From Prochlorococcus sp. AG-363-B04 (GTDB lineage Bacteria; Cyanobacteriota; Cyanobacteriia; PCC-6307; Cyanobiaceae), in NCBI GenBank assembly GCA_003278465.1, contig QCFC01000014.1, positions 1-50,530 on the forward strand: DNA of 50,530 bases. The letters run 5' to 3'. A model generated the notes under the pieces. That model saw only the letters and a program-made list of their open reading frames with translations, searched no databases and was not told the origin of the DNA. Position 1 is the stretch's first letter; each line of letters begins with the position of its first letter. Of the stretch, positions 10,023 to 19,203 are shown one piece after another. A program made the translations under genes and the position numbers.

Positions 10023-12794
10023 TTATAGCTTAGTCTTTATAGGTTCATTATTTTTTTGAAGAGTATCTAGTACTTCATAAGATCTTTGAATAACTTGGTC
10101 TGGAACCCCAGCTAATCTAGCTGCTTCAATTCCATAGCTTCGGCTAGCTCCTCCTGGAATTACACGATGGAGAAACAGTATTTTGCCGCCTATTTCTTCA
10201 ACTAGAACTTGAAAATTGGCAACATTTTTAAAGTTTTTTGCAAGTGTATTTAATTCATGATAATGAGTCGCAAAGATCGTTCTACTTCTAAGATCTTTTG
10301 CTAAAAATTCACTGACTGCCCATGCTATAGATAAACCATCAAATGTTGCTGTCCCTCTACCAATTTCATCTAGAAGAACCAGAGAATGTTTAGTTGCTTG
10401 ATTAAGAATGTAGGCAGTTTCTGCCATCTCAACCATAAAAGTTGATTGGCCCGCGGCTAAATCGTCTACAGCACCTACTCTTGTAAATATTCGATCTGCA
10501 ATGCTTATTGTTGCTTCCTTTGCTGGCACCCAACTTCCAATTTGAGCTAGCAATTGTATCAAACCAATTTGTCGTAAATAACAGCTTTTTCCACTTGCAT
10601 TGGGACCAGTTAGAACAATTAGATCGATCCCGTTTCCAATATTTACATCGTTTGGTTGAAACGTTTCATCGGCTAGCAATTGCTCTACTACTGGGTGTCT
10701 GCATTTTTCTATTTTGATTATTCTGGAAAAATTTTCTTCTTTCGATTCTATGATCTTTGGCTTACAGTATCCTTCAGTTGCAGCAACCTCAGCCAGGCTA
10801 AGTAATGAATCGAGAGCTGCAATTGAACGAGCATATTCTCTGATTAAATTTGATTCTTTTCCTACATCATTTCGTAATTGACAGAAAATCTCATATTCTC
10901 TTTGGAATGTTCTTGATTTTGTTTGAAATATTTTTCCTTCACGTGTTTTGAGTTCTGGAGTGATAAATCTTTCTTCATTGCTTAGAGTTTGTTTCCTAAT
11001 CCAGTGAGAAGGAATTTTATTAAGTTTTGCTTTGCTTGCTGATAAGAAGTATCCAAAAGTTCGGTGATATTGAAGTTTTAAATTTGGATTTTCACTATTT
11101 TTTCTTTCTATAATCTCTTGGCCAGAGAGCCAAATTTCATGATCATCTAGTTGGTTTCTAAGCCCATCAAGAAGATCATCAACCCCATCTTGAATTAATC
11201 CTCCTTCATTGAGATTTAAAGGAGGATTTTCTAGAAGATATCTATGTACTTTATTGGCAAGATGAGGCGTTTTCGACTCTTTTTGGGTTAAGATTTTAAT
11301 TATTTTTGGTGTTTGCTTCCATAAATCTTTTAGTTGCGCACCTATTCTGGGTATCTGTTTTAGCCCGTTTGCAATAGCTACTAAGTCTCTTGCTGATGCG
11401 TGACCTGTACTTGCTCGGCCTGCGAGTCTTTCTAGGTCACCCATTGTTTTGATTGAACTTTGTAGTGAAAGACGAAGCTTTCTTGACTTTACAAACGTGC
11501 TAATAATTTTCTGTCGTGAATTAATTTCAATTGTATTTATAAGGGGTGCTTCAATCCAACGTCTTAAACATCGAGCTCCCATTGCTGTCAGAGTTCGATC
11601 TATTGACCAAAGTAATGAGCCATGAAATTGATTATCACGTTGAGTGATAGTTAGTTCAAGATTTCGACGTGTTTGTGAATCAAGAATTAATGATTCTGCT
11701 GCTGATTTAATTCTGGGACGATCTAGTGGAATTTGAATATACGTATTTTCTTGATTTATTTCACTTTCAAAAGGTTTGGTTTCCCTTAGGTAATTTAATA
11801 ATCCACCAGTTGTTCTTATTGATAAAGGCTTATCTTTAAGACCTAAACCATCGATAGTACTTAGCTGATAATATTTTTTTAGTGCAAGTTCTGCTTCTGG
11901 ATAGGAGAAATGAGTATTTCCTATCAATGTGAGGTGAAGATGTGATGGGCACCAATCTTCTGTTGTTGATGTGTTTTGTGTTCCAAAAATAACTTCTGAA
12001 GCTTCCATTTGAGATAGAAGTTGCTTGAGTTCTGTCTTGCCTATGCCTTCTGTAACTATGAATTCTCCAGTGCTTATATCTGCACTAGCTAGTGCCCACT
12101 GATTGGATAGGGAATTTTGACTTTCGTCAATAAAAACTGCTGCTAACCAATTGTTTTTGCGAGCTGTCAGCATTCCCTCTTCAAGAATGGTTCCAGGGGT
12201 GAGAATTCTTGTTATTTCCCTTTTTAGAAGTGATCCTTGAGATGGGGCAGTTTCTATCTGATCACATATAGCTACGCTTAAACCAAGCTTGATTAGCTCT
12301 GAGCAATATCTTTCGGCAGCATGATGAGGAATACCTGCCATAGGTACACGGCCAATTTCCTTCCCACCTTCTTTCCCAGTAAGTGTGAGCTCGAGAATGT
12401 TCGAAAGTCGAATAGCATCTTCAAAAAAACATTCAAAAAAGTCACCTAGTCGATAAAGGAGAATTCTTTCTGGGTTGGCAATTTTCAATTCCACATAGTG
12501 ACGAAGTACGGGAGTTAACTGGTTTATGTCCACTAAGTTGTGATGAGACCATGCTGGTAGTAACTCTTTGGTTGTGTTAAATCTTTGACTCTCCTTGTAA
12601 GCAGCCTTCTTTTGCTTTGTAAATTGTGAGCCTTTTTTTATGCGAGGTCTGGTTTGAGCATCCTTCAACAATTCCTCATCAGAAAGTGAAATACTCTGAT
12701 TTGAGGAAGCCTTTGAAGTGGCCTTTGGATCTTTTTTGGGGTTGATGAAATCCTCAAAAAGACTGCCCTGTAGTGCTTCTGAGCCGTCAGCCAT
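10023..12794 (-). CDS. mutS: DNA mismatch repair ATPase MutS
   Basis: MutS recognises base mismatches and small loops and starts repair. The mismatch-reading Phe-X-Glu element is present as [11 protein letters not shown] near residue 118. The connector, lever and clamp domains follow. The ABC-type ATPase has Walker A GPNASGKS near residue 730 and Walker B/signature [12 protein letters not shown]. At 923 residues it is longer than E. coli MutS (853), because of about 70 extra N-terminal residues rich in Lys and Ser with no recognisable domain. It starts at the ATG at 12794, divergent from psbZ. No mutL is in the window. Confidence 0.97.
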   Translation of the reverse strand: MADGSEALQGSLFEDFINPKKDPKATSKASSNQSISLSDEELLKDAQTRPRIKKGSQFTKQKKAAYKESQRFNTTKELLPAWSHHNLVDINQLTPVLRHYVELKIANPERILLYRLGDFFECFFEDAIRLSNILELTLTGKEGGKEIGRVPMAGIPHHAAERYCSELIKLGLSVAICDQIETAPSQGSLLKREITRILTPGTILEEGMLTARKNNWLAAVFIDESQNSLSNQWALASADISTGEFIVTEGIGKTELKQLLSQMEASEVIFGTQNTSTTEDWCPSHLHLTLIGNTHFSYPEAELALKKYYQLSTIDGLGLKDKPLSIRTTGGLLNYLRETKPFESEINQENTYIQIPLDRPRIKSAAESLILDSQTRRNLELTITQRDNQFHGSLLWSIDRTLTAMGARCLRRWIEAPLINTIEINSRQKIISTFVKSRKLRLSLQSSIKTMGDLERLAGRASTGHASARDLVAIANGLKQIPRIGAQLKDLWKQTPKIIKILTQKESKTPHLANKVHRYLLENPPLNLNEGGLIQDGVDDLLDGLRNQLDDHEIWLSGQEIIERKNSENPNLKLQYHRTFGYFLSASKAKLNKIPSHWIRKQTLSNEERFITPELKTREGKIFQTKSRTFQREYEIFCQLRNDVGKESNLIREYARSIAALDSLLSLAEVAATEGYCKPKIIESKEENFSRIIKIEKCRHPVVEQLLADETFQPNDVNIGNGIDLIVLTGPNASGKSCYLRQIGLIQLLAQIGSWVPAKEATISIADRIFTRVGAVDDLAAGQSTFMVEMAETAYILNQATKHSLVLLDEIGRGTATFDGLSIAWAVSEFLAKDLRSRTIFATHYHELNTLAKNFKNVANFQVLVEEIGGKILFLHRVIPGGASRSYGIEAARLAGVPDQVIQRSYEVLDTLQKNNEPIKTKL

Positions 12795-12853
12795 TGGTGA
12801 CTATTGCCCTCCAACAGAACGCATCGTAAAGCGGGGATATTTTTCTCCATGTG

Positions 12854-12876
12854 AAGCCTCGCGACATAGGAGGCTT
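12854..12876 (+). promoter_or_regulatory. Perfect 7-bp stem-loop between mutS and psbZ
   Basis: AAGCCTC (12854-12860) and GAGGCTT (12870-12876) form a perfect 7-bp stem around a 9-base loop, followed by TCTTT. It lies in the divergent mutS/psbZ interval, 74 bases before the psbZ ATG. No upstream plus-strand gene would need a terminator here, so it may sit in the psbZ leader or end a short untranslated transcript. Function is inferred only from structure. Confidence 0.4.
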
Positions 12877-12950
12877 TCTTTGGTGCGTATTACACGTCTT
12901 CATGGGAGAATTTATGAATGCCATAAGTATTGGCAAATTCACCAGTACCC

Positions 12951-13160
12951 ATGAATACAATTAATTTCGTCCTAATCAACGCTTTTCTGTTGATGTCATT
13001 GGTTCTGGTAGTGGGAGCTCCTGTTCTTTTCGCTACTAACCCAGCACCATATGGCTCAGATAATTATCGTGGCCAAAATATCCGTTTGATTGAGATTGGC
13101 AGTGGAATTTGGTTCCATCTTCTTCTCATCTGTGGATTATTCAGCCTTCTAATCGTCTGA
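12951..13160 (+). CDS. psbZ: Photosystem II reaction centre protein PsbZ
   Basis: PsbZ (Ycf9) is a small thylakoid membrane subunit at the edge of the photosystem II core that stabilises peripheral interactions. The 69-residue product has two transmembrane helices. The first runs roughly over residues 5-28 and contains [14 protein letters not shown]; the second lies at the C-terminus ([20 protein letters not shown]). They are joined by a polar loop. The VPV(V/L)FA(S/T) and GxxxWxxLLxxxGxxxSLI patterns match plant and cyanobacterial PsbZ. I start at the ATG at 12951; a TTG at 12930 in the same frame is not convincing. ribH follows 55 bases later on the same strand. Confidence 0.9.
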   Translation: MNTINFVLINAFLLMSLVLVVGAPVLFATNPAPYGSDNYRGQNIRLIEIGSGIWFHLLLICGLFSLLIV

Positions 13161-13215
13161 ACCATTACAACGCACCTTTAGAGAGTGTCACCATATAGGC
13201 AGTTTTGCCACTTGC

Positions 13216-13707
13216 ATGATGGCTACTTTTGAAGGCACTTTTACTGATGCAGCAGATTTACGTGTTGCGATAGTTGTTGCTAGATTTAATGATCTAGTGA
13301 CATCAAAGCTTCTTAGTGGATGTTTTGATTGCTTGCAGAGACATGGTTTAGATACATCAAGCAATAGTAAACAGCTTGATGTTGCTTGGGTACCTGGCTC
13401 ATTCGAGCTCCCTCTTGTATCTCAAGCTTTGGCCAGAACTCGAAAATATGATGTGATCATTACTCTTGGTGCGGTTATTCGAGGAGATACGCCTCATTTT
13501 GATGTCGTTATTGCTGAAGCTAGTAAAGGGATTGCATCTGTTTCTCGAGAGACGGGTGTTCCTGTAGTTTTTGGTGTGCTTACCACTGACACAATGCAAC
13601 AGGCACTTGAGAGGGCTGGAATTAAGAGTAATCTTGGTTGGTCCTATGCCTTACAGGCTTTAGAAATGGGGTCATTAATAAAGGGAATTTCAGTAGACGA
13701 TCAATAG
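13216..13707 (+). CDS. ribH: 6,7-dimethyl-8-ribityllumazine synthase
   Basis: Lumazine synthase joins 5-amino-6-ribitylaminouracil and 3,4-dihydroxybutanone phosphate in the step before riboflavin synthase. The 163-residue protein shows the family hallmarks. These are VARFND near the N-terminus, [10 protein letters not shown], the substrate loop [12 protein letters not shown] with the catalytic histidine, and [18 protein letters not shown]. Lumazine synthases form pentamers or 60-mers. Either of two adjacent ATGs (13216, 13219) could start it. It is probably co-transcribed with psbZ, and a weak terminator-like hairpin overlaps its stop codon. Confidence 0.96.
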   Translation: MMATFEGTFTDAADLRVAIVVARFNDLVTSKLLSGCFDCLQRHGLDTSSNSKQLDVAWVPGSFELPLVSQALARTRKYDVIITLGAVIRGDTPHFDVVIAEASKGIASVSRETGVPVVFGVLTTDTMQQALERAGIKSNLGWSYALQALEMGSLIKGISVDDQ

Positions 13708-13719
13708 TATTGATTTTTT
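13700..13719 (+). terminator. Possible weak rho-independent terminator after ribH
   Basis: ATCAA (13700-13704) and TTGAT (13710-13714) can pair around a five-base loop that contains the ribH stop codon, followed directly by TTTTT. The stem is only 5 bp and AT-rich, so it would be a weak terminator. It would separate ribH from the tRNA gene. Confidence 0.35.
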
Positions 13720-13785
13720 GTTTGACCAAATCACCTTTCTTACGTCATGCTGTTTATGTTCTAATGAAAATTGTTCATTGGTTTT

Positions 13786-13857
13786 GCGGATGTAGCTCAG
13801 TGGTAGAGCATCTCCTTGCCAAGGAGAGGGTCGAGAGTTCGAATCTCTTCATCCGCT
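13786..13857 (+). tRNA. tRNA-Gly (anticodon GCC)
   Basis: A complete cloverleaf can be drawn. The acceptor stem GCGGATG pairs perfectly with CATCCGC at 13850-13856, and the discriminator base is T. The D-arm is TAGCTCAGTGGTAGAGCA. The anticodon stem TCTCC/GGAGA encloses the loop TTGCCAA with anticodon GCC at 13818-13820. The T-arm is GAGAG-TTCGAAT-CTCTT. The 3' CCA is not encoded. It marks the boundary between the core genes to the left and the surface-polysaccharide island to the right. Confidence 0.97.
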
Positions 13858-13865
13858 TTTAAGGT

Positions 13866-14336
13866 TCAACTCTCCTTATGTTCTTTTTCTTTAATTAGAA
13901 GTTGTTGTGATACACAGCTTAGAAATTTCATTTGTTTGTAAAACTCTCCACTTTTCGTGGTCATAAGATAAATCCTTTCCACAGCTTTGATTGATTTTGC
14001 TTGCAATAGGGCTTCGACTACTCTTCGACCTAGTCCAAGGCCTTGCAGATTCTCATCAACGACTACGTCCCATAAGACTGCTCGATAGATTCCATCACTA
14101 GTTGCTCTACCGAATCCAACCAATTTCTGGCCATGCCAGATGGTCACTATTACTGTGCTACCTGCCAGCATTTTTTTTAAATCATTTGCTCTACGATTTT
14201 CTGCCCAAAATGCATGATTATTTAATAGTTTCTGAAGTTTATATAATCCTTGGTTAGGGATTAGCCAAGGACCCAATCCAAACCATCGGAGTCCTGGTGC
14301 TCCTGGGGCATGTTTAACAAGTTGCGTTTTGGCCAT
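13866..14336 (-). CDS. GNAT-family N-acetyltransferase
   Basis: GNAT enzymes move an acetyl group from acetyl-CoA to an amine; the acceptor here is unknown. The acetyl-CoA pyrophosphate-binding motif is visible as VVVDENLQGLGLGRRVVEALL, preceded by the strand GFGRATSDG and followed by ERIYLMTTKSGEFYKQMKF. I place the start at the ATG at 14336 (MAKTQLVK), giving 156 residues; a GTG at 14360 would add eight. The roughly 35 residues before the core fold are not part of the minimal domain and contain a Trp/Pro/Gly-rich stretch. It stands alone on the minus strand and converges on tRNA-Gly. Confidence 0.8.
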   Translation of the reverse strand: MAKTQLVKHAPGAPGLRWFGLGPWLIPNQGLYKLQKLLNNHAFWAENRRANDLKKMLAGSTVIVTIWHGQKLVGFGRATSDGIYRAVLWDVVVDENLQGLGLGRRVVEALLQAKSIKAVERIYLMTTKSGEFYKQMKFLSCVSQQLLIKEKEHKES

Positions 14337-14442
14337 AAAATGTTCTATGAACCTATCCACCCATTGGATGGGGGCAATATGTAGTTAGGTTTCATTTTCA
14401 ATATGTAACTAGCATAAATGATGAACTTTCTTTTTTGAAAAA

Positions 14443-14532
14443 ATGGGTAATTTGTTAGTAGCAAGTAAAGACAGTAAAGACAGTAAAGACAGTAAAGACA
14501 GTAAAGACTCGAAATTAAAATGTAATCCTTAA
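14443..14532 (+). CDS. Short ORF with five Ser-Lys-Asp repeats (doubtful gene)
   Basis: An ATG at 14443 opens a 29-codon frame. After seven residues (MGNLLVA) it reads Ser-Lys-Asp five times, then SKLKCNP and TAA at 14530. The 9-bp tandem repeat is exactly three codons long, so copy-number change would not break the frame. It lies upstream of, and in the same frame as, the sulfatase, but stops at 14530 and again a few codons later separate them. It could be a leader peptide, a decayed gene end or simply a microsatellite. I recognise no homologue. Confidence 0.2.
   Translation: MGNLLVASKDSKDSKDSKDSKDSKLKCNP
14464..14508 (+). repeat. Five perfect tandem copies of a 9-bp unit
   Basis: The unit AGTAAAGAC is repeated five times without error (14464-14472, 14473-14481, 14482-14490, 14491-14499, 14500-14508), between the GNAT gene and the sulfatase. 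Perfect short tandem repeats are unusual in such a compact genome and are candidates for slipped-strand length variation. Confidence 0.97.
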
Positions 14533-14565
14533 AGAATTAGTTTGCTATAGAAGAACAAGGTTATC

Positions 14566-15825
14566 TTGCCTATTGCAGAGCCACTATTAATTTTTTTAGC
14601 TGTGAGTGATCTCAGTCTTCTTCAGAATTGGCTTTTGATTACCTTTGACCAATGGAGAGGCGATTGGTTACATCAGTCATGGTTAGATCTTCCGAATCTA
14701 AGATTTTTGGCTAATTCTGGCTGGGACGTGCGAAGGTGTTATACCTCCAGTCCTCAGTGTGTTCCAGCTCGAGCGAGTTGGTTAACTGGTATGAGTCCTG
14801 GAGACCTTGGGGTTACTCACAATAAGGTTTATACAGTACCTAATGATGCGCCATCGTTTGTCAGAGAACTTCGAGATGACTATGGTTATGTCACTTCATT
14901 AGTTGGAAAGACACATTGGACACCTCATCAAGAGGGAGTTGATTTAAGAGATAATTTGTCTTTGTTGAAAGATCTTGGCTTTGATCATGTTAGAGAAATT
15001 GCTGGTCCGCGTGCTTTGGCAATCTTGAATTGCGAGTTGACAGATCTTTGGAAAAAAGAGGGAGTATTAAATAAGTATAGAAATGACTTAGAAGAAAGAT
15101 ATCGGAATGGTTGTATTCATACCGTAAGACCAACAGTTTTACCGGATCATTTGTACCCAGATATCTGGATGACTGGAGTAGCTCTTGAAGAATTATCTAA
15201 GTTACCTGTTGATCAACCATGGTTTCTTTGGATAAGTTTTCCAGGACCTCATGAGCCATTTGATGTCCCTTCTTCTTGGAGAAAAAAGAATCGGAATGCT
15301 TTGATTCCTTCTCCCGAAAGCCGTCCAAAAGATCATAAGAAGTTATTAGAACTTGCCCCTATAGGAAGTGAGTTATATCGTAAGCTCGCTCGCTGGCCTG
15401 ATGGGATACCAGCGAAGCCTTTGATAGATTTGAGAGAGGATTATGTGGATCATTTAGGCTTATTAGATTCACAAGTTGGAGAGATTTTAAGAGCTCTTTT
15501 TAAAAGAGATGATGCAACAAGAACAGCTATTAGTGTTTGTAGTGATCATGGCGAGCTTTTAGGAGATTGGGGTCTTCTTCTTAAAGGTTGTTTTTTAGAA
15601 GGAGCTATTAGAACCTTATTTATTCATAGGCCTCCTAAAGGGAGGAATTTAATAAAACGCCTATGGCAGCCGTCGAAAAAGCCTTATGGCCTGACCCAGC
15701 TCCTTTGGGCGTCTGCTTTAAATATTCGCAAACAAGATAATATTAGTTTTGGTTCATATCTGAGAAATACGAATCAAAAGGTCTTGATTGAATTTGGAAC
15801 TGAGAAATTAACTATAAACTCTTGA
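14566..15825 (+). CDS. Type I sulfatase, cysteine (formylglycine) type
   Basis: Type I sulfatases hydrolyse sulfate esters using a formylglycine made from Cys or Ser. The signature C-X-P-X-R is present as CVPARASWLTG with Cys65 as the residue to be converted. An N-terminal metal-ligand Asp28 (LLITFDQWRGDW) and the C-terminal metal/active-site block SDHGELLGDWG (about 326-334) complete the alkaline-phosphatase-like fold. No signal peptide is obvious, so a cytosolic enzyme is possible. At 419 residues it is slightly short for the family. There is no good ATG: the TTG at 14566 has an AAGG upstream, and a GTG at 14602 is an alternative. Its substrate is unknown; nearby sulfotransferases suggest sulfated glycans. 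Confidence 0.85.
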   Translation: MPIAEPLLIFLAVSDLSLLQNWLLITFDQWRGDWLHQSWLDLPNLRFLANSGWDVRRCYTSSPQCVPARASWLTGMSPGDLGVTHNKVYTVPNDAPSFVRELRDDYGYVTSLVGKTHWTPHQEGVDLRDNLSLLKDLGFDHVREIAGPRALAILNCELTDLWKKEGVLNKYRNDLEERYRNGCIHTVRPTVLPDHLYPDIWMTGVALEELSKLPVDQPWFLWISFPGPHEPFDVPSSWRKKNRNALIPSPESRPKDHKKLLELAPIGSELYRKLARWPDGIPAKPLIDLREDYVDHLGLLDSQVGEILRALFKRDDATRTAISVCSDHGELLGDWGLLLKGCFLEGAIRTLFIHRPPKGRNLIKRLWQPSKKPYGLTQLLWASALNIRKQDNISFGSYLRNTNQKVLIEFGTEKLTINS

Positions 15826-15893
15826 TTACTTATCGCATATCTTTAGTGTTCTGACTGTTCTAAATGTCCAATTATTTTTTTGCTGATTTATTG

Positions 15894-16697
15894 TTAGTGA
15901 TCTTCCCATTTCCATCCAAACCCATACCGTTCTTTGACTCCATTTATAGTTGGTAAGAGTTCTTTTTCTAACCTAGACCTTATTAATTGATCTACTTGTT
16001 TGGCTTCATTATTGCCAGCATTTTCTTGAGGAATTTCGTTGAGGATAGGCCTGTGAAAAACCCCTATAAAATTTTCTATTGTTCTCCATATTTTTTTAGG
16101 ATCTGTAAAAAGATCTTCACTACGTAGAATTAGTAACTGTGATTCTGGAAAGAGTCTTTCGTATCTAGATAGTTGTTCTAAATATAGACTACGACTGAGG
16201 TAGCTATGTTTTTGATGGCTATACATATTACCAGTCTTTAGTCTACTTTGCTCTGCGTTTAGAGCTTCTTCTAGAGATAAATGTTCAAAACCAAGTCTTT
16301 TTGCATGAAAATATTGAGATAGTGTCCTCTCTAATGGATCCCTTAAAAGTACAATTAATTTTACACTGGGTAATAGTGTTTGAATACGTTTTGGAACTTC
16401 TGGGTGAAAAAGATAGTAAGGAGTTATTTCTCCTCTTTTTTGTTTGGAATGAGATAAATTATAATGACTAGCGTACCAGCTTGCTGGTTTATTTGTGTGA
16501 AAAGTGAAGTAATGAAGTTCTTTTTGTTCAGGTAGGTAAATTCCTGGATGTTGCATCAGGAGTTTATGAAGGGTTGTTGTTCCTCCCTTTTGGGTACCTA
16601 GAACGATGAAGTGAGGAAGCGGTTGTCTGTCAAATTGGTTTAGTAGATTTAGTCGAAAAGTTTTGAAGGCATGCTGGATGAGTTGAAATCTTGCCAT
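15894..16697 (-). CDS. PAPS-dependent sulfotransferase (Sulfotransfer_1-like)
   Basis: The enzyme is predicted to move sulfate from 3'-phosphoadenosine-5'-phosphosulfate to a hydroxyl or amine. The 5'-phosphosulfate-binding loop is GTQKGGTTTLHKLL at about 34-47, and the 3'-phosphate-binding motif is LLRDPLERTLSQYFH near residue 115. The spacing resembles heparan-sulfate-type sulfotransferases acting on carbohydrates. A C-terminal region with RYGFGWKW closes the 267-residue protein. No signal peptide or transmembrane helix is seen, so it would act in the cytosol before export. It converges on the sulfatase and is divergent from rfbA, 50 bases away. The acceptor is unknown. Confidence 0.87.
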   Translation of the reverse strand: MARFQLIQHAFKTFRLNLLNQFDRQPLPHFIVLGTQKGGTTTLHKLLMQHPGIYLPEQKELHYFTFHTNKPASWYASHYNLSHSKQKRGEITPYYLFHPEVPKRIQTLLPSVKLIVLLRDPLERTLSQYFHAKRLGFEHLSLEEALNAEQSRLKTGNMYSHQKHSYLSRSLYLEQLSRYERLFPESQLLILRSEDLFTDPKKIWRTIENFIGVFHRPILNEIPQENAGNNEAKQVDQLIRSRLEKELLPTINGVKERYGFGWKWEDH

Positions 16698-16747
16698 GTC
16701 ATCATCTTTTTATTTCTATGGCTGTATTCTTAAGATGAAAGGTTTCT

Positions 16748-17635
16748 ATGAAGCGTAAAGGAATCATCCTTGCAGGGGGTAGCGGAACACGTCTGCATCC
16801 AATTACTCAGGCCGTTAGTAAGCAGCTTCTTCCAGTGTATGACAAGCCTATGATTTTCTATCCTTTGACTACTTTGATGTTGGCTGGGATTAGAGAGGTT
16901 TTGATCATTACCACTCCTCATGATCACGATTCTTTTGAACGTTTGCTAGGGGATGGTAGTGCTTTTGGGATGTCCATTTGTTATGAGATTCAGAAGAGTC
17001 CTGATGGATTGGCTCAAGCTTTTTTGATTGGTGCTGATTTCATAGATCGATCTCCTGTTGCACTTATTTTGGGGGACAATTTGTTTCATGGTGATGATTT
17101 GGTTCATCAGTTGCAAGCCACTTCACGTATGGAAGTAGGTGCCACAGTATTTGCATATCCCGTTGGCGATCCTGAACGTTATGGAGTGGTTGAGTTTGCC
17201 GAGAATGGTCAAGTTCTAAGTATTGAAGAAAAACCATTGAAACCAAAGAGTCGTTATGCAGTTACTGGCTTATATTTTTATGACAACACTGTGTTAGATA
17301 GGGCTATGAAAGTTCAACCCTCTAATCGAGGTGAATTAGAAATTACAGATCTAAATCAACAATATTTAGCTGAAGGTTCATTGCAAGTAGAGCTGATGGG
17401 GCGAGGAATGGCATGGCTAGATACTGGAACATGTGATTCATTGCATGAAGCTTCTGCTTATATTCGCACTCTTGAACATCGACAAGGACTAAAGGTTGGT
17501 TGCCCTGAGGAAGTTGCATGGAGGCTTGGATGGATAAGTGACTCTCAAATGATTTCTTTGGCTAAACCTCTTTTAAAGAGTGGATATGGGAATTATTTAT
17601 TGCAAATTCTAGAAACTAATAATCCTATATTGTAA
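16748..17635 (+). CDS. rfbA: Glucose-1-phosphate thymidylyltransferase
   Basis: RfbA (RmlA) makes dTDP-glucose from dTTP and glucose-1-phosphate, the first step of dTDP-L-rhamnose synthesis. The nucleotidyltransferase signature GGSGTRLHP is at 10-18. [13 protein letters not shown] supplies the metal-binding aspartate, and [17 protein letters not shown] is the family's C-terminal block. The length of 295 residues is normal. It begins the operon rfbA-rfbC-rfbD-rfbB: rfbC starts 2 bases after its stop codon. Confidence 0.97.
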   Translation: MKRKGIILAGGSGTRLHPITQAVSKQLLPVYDKPMIFYPLTTLMLAGIREVLIITTPHDHDSFERLLGDGSAFGMSICYEIQKSPDGLAQAFLIGADFIDRSPVALILGDNLFHGDDLVHQLQATSRMEVGATVFAYPVGDPERYGVVEFAENGQVLSIEEKPLKPKSRYAVTGLYFYDNTVLDRAMKVQPSNRGELEITDLNQQYLAEGSLQVELMGRGMAWLDTGTCDSLHEASAYIRTLEHRQGLKVGCPEEVAWRLGWISDSQMISLAKPLLKSGYGNYLLQILETNNPIL

Positions 17636-17637
17636 TC

Positions 17638-18243
17638 ATGAAAGTTGAATCATTAAAAAATCATTCTGGATTAACTGTTGAAGGACCTCTTCTTATCCAA
17701 CCAAAAATCTTTAAAGATGCTAGAGGATTCTTCTTTGAAAGTTGGAATCAAAATCTTTGGAATCAACAATTAGAAAAATTACAACAAAAAGAATATAATT
17801 TTGTTCAAGATAATCATTCTAGATCTTCTAAAGGAGTATTACGTGGTCTCCATTATCAGCTACCTCCTACACCGCAAGGAAAGTTAGTCAGATGCATCTT
17901 TGGTGAAATTTATGATGTAGCTGTTGATATTCGCTTAAGTTCAGTCACCTTTGGGACGTGGGTGGGTGCTTCTCTTACTAGCAAAAACCATAATCAACTT
18001 TGGATTCCCCCTGGTTTTGCGCATGGATTTTTAACATTATCCGATTATGCAGAGGTACTTTATAAGACAACTGATTTTTGGAGTCGAGAGTCAGAGCGTT
18101 CAATTCGTTGGAATGATACCGATATAGCTATTTCTTGGCCTGAGCTTCAAATTGGTTGTGAGTTAATGCAACCAATACTTTCTGAAAAAGATAATATTGC
18201 GCCACACTTCTCTGAACTTATAGATGAGGACTTTTTTGTATGA
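17638..18243 (+). CDS. rfbC: dTDP-4-dehydrorhamnose 3,5-epimerase
   Basis: RfbC (RmlC) epimerises dTDP-4-keto-6-deoxyglucose at C3 and C5. The cupin-fold landmarks are DARGFFFESWN, QDNHSRSSKGVLRGLHYQ with the catalytic-base histidine, GKLVRCIFGEIYDVAVDIR, and PPGFAHGFLTLSD. At 201 residues it is about 20 longer than the usual enzyme, mostly at the two ends. Its stop codon overlaps the rfbD start (ATGA at 18240), so the two are translationally coupled. Confidence 0.96.
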   Translation: MKVESLKNHSGLTVEGPLLIQPKIFKDARGFFFESWNQNLWNQQLEKLQQKEYNFVQDNHSRSSKGVLRGLHYQLPPTPQGKLVRCIFGEIYDVAVDIRLSSVTFGTWVGASLTSKNHNQLWIPPGFAHGFLTLSDYAEVLYKTTDFWSRESERSIRWNDTDIAISWPELQIGCELMQPILSEKDNIAPHFSELIDEDFFV

Positions 18244-19142
18244 AGGTTTTAATAATAGGTGCTAGTGGACAGTTAGGTACTGAATTAATTATGCAAAGTC
18301 CAATTTATCTAAATGGCTCAAAAGTTGAGATAATTGTTTCTAATCGAGATAATTTGGATCTAAGTGATCCGCAAGCTTGCCCTGAATTCATTTACGCGTG
18401 TAATCCAGATTGGGTAATAAATTCAGGAGCATATACAGCTGTTGATGAGGCAGAAAGTCAAGTAGATATTGCTTATGCGGTGAATGCAGAGGCTCCCGCG
18501 AAAATAGCTGAGGCTTTGTTAAAAACTGGTGGGAGAATACTCCAAATTAGTACAGATTTTGTATTTGATGGAACACAAAGCCAGCCATATAATCCTGAAC
18601 AGGCTTTGTGCCCATTAAATGTTTATGGTGCTAGTAAGGCTGCCGGTGAGGTTGCTGTACTTAAGACTAATCAGGCTAATGTTTTGAGAACTAGTTGGTT
18701 ATATGGTCCTTTTGGAAAGAACTTTGTACTAACAATGCTTAAGTTGCATGCTTTAAAAGCTAGCTTAGGTGAGCCTTTGCAGGTTGTAGCTGATCAGGTT
18801 GGATGCCCTACAAGTGTTACAGGATTAGCTAAAGCTTGTTGGTGTCTTCTTGAAAAAACTTCTTCAGGTACCTCTGTTCCAGCAACAATGCATTGGAGTG
18901 ATGCTGGTGTAGCTAGTTGGTATGACTTTGCTGTGGCAATTGGTGAGTTGGGTAAGGATTTAGGTCTTATCAATCAATCGACAGAAGTTCAGCCTATTAC
19001 TTCAGCTCAATACCCGACGCCAGCAAGAAGGCCAAGTTATTCAGTTTTGGACTGTTCTGCTACTCATGAGGTTTTAGAGATCAATCCAGTTCATTGGCGA
19101 AATGCCTTGAAGTCTGTTTTGCGCACTCTTTTAGATTCTTAA
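18240..19142 (+). CDS. rfbD: dTDP-4-dehydrorhamnose reductase
   Basis: RfbD (RmlD) carries out the last step, reducing dTDP-4-keto-L-rhamnose to dTDP-L-rhamnose with NAD(P)H. The Rossmann motif GASGQLG is near residues 7-13. The SDR catalytic pair is in NVYGASKAAGE (YxxxK), preceded by QISTDFVFDG. The length of 300 residues is standard. The ATG overlaps the rfbC stop by four bases. rfbB follows after a 61-base gap on the same strand. Confidence 0.96.
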   Translation: MKVLIIGASGQLGTELIMQSPIYLNGSKVEIIVSNRDNLDLSDPQACPEFIYACNPDWVINSGAYTAVDEAESQVDIAYAVNAEAPAKIAEALLKTGGRILQISTDFVFDGTQSQPYNPEQALCPLNVYGASKAAGEVAVLKTNQANVLRTSWLYGPFGKNFVLTMLKLHALKASLGEPLQVVADQVGCPTSVTGLAKACWCLLEKTSSGTSVPATMHWSDAGVASWYDFAVAIGELGKDLGLINQSTEVQPITSAQYPTPARRPSYSVLDCSATHEVLEINPVHWRNALKSVLRTLLDS

Positions 19143-19203
19143 ACTATAGAATTAGCGTTAAGGCAATGTCAGCCTAGTCTCGATTGAAGCACAGAGTTTT
19201 TCT

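Noticed and set aside
12718-12954. 78-codon plus-strand frame across the mutS start
   Set aside because: Mostly antisense to mutS and running into psbZ; no recognisable features.
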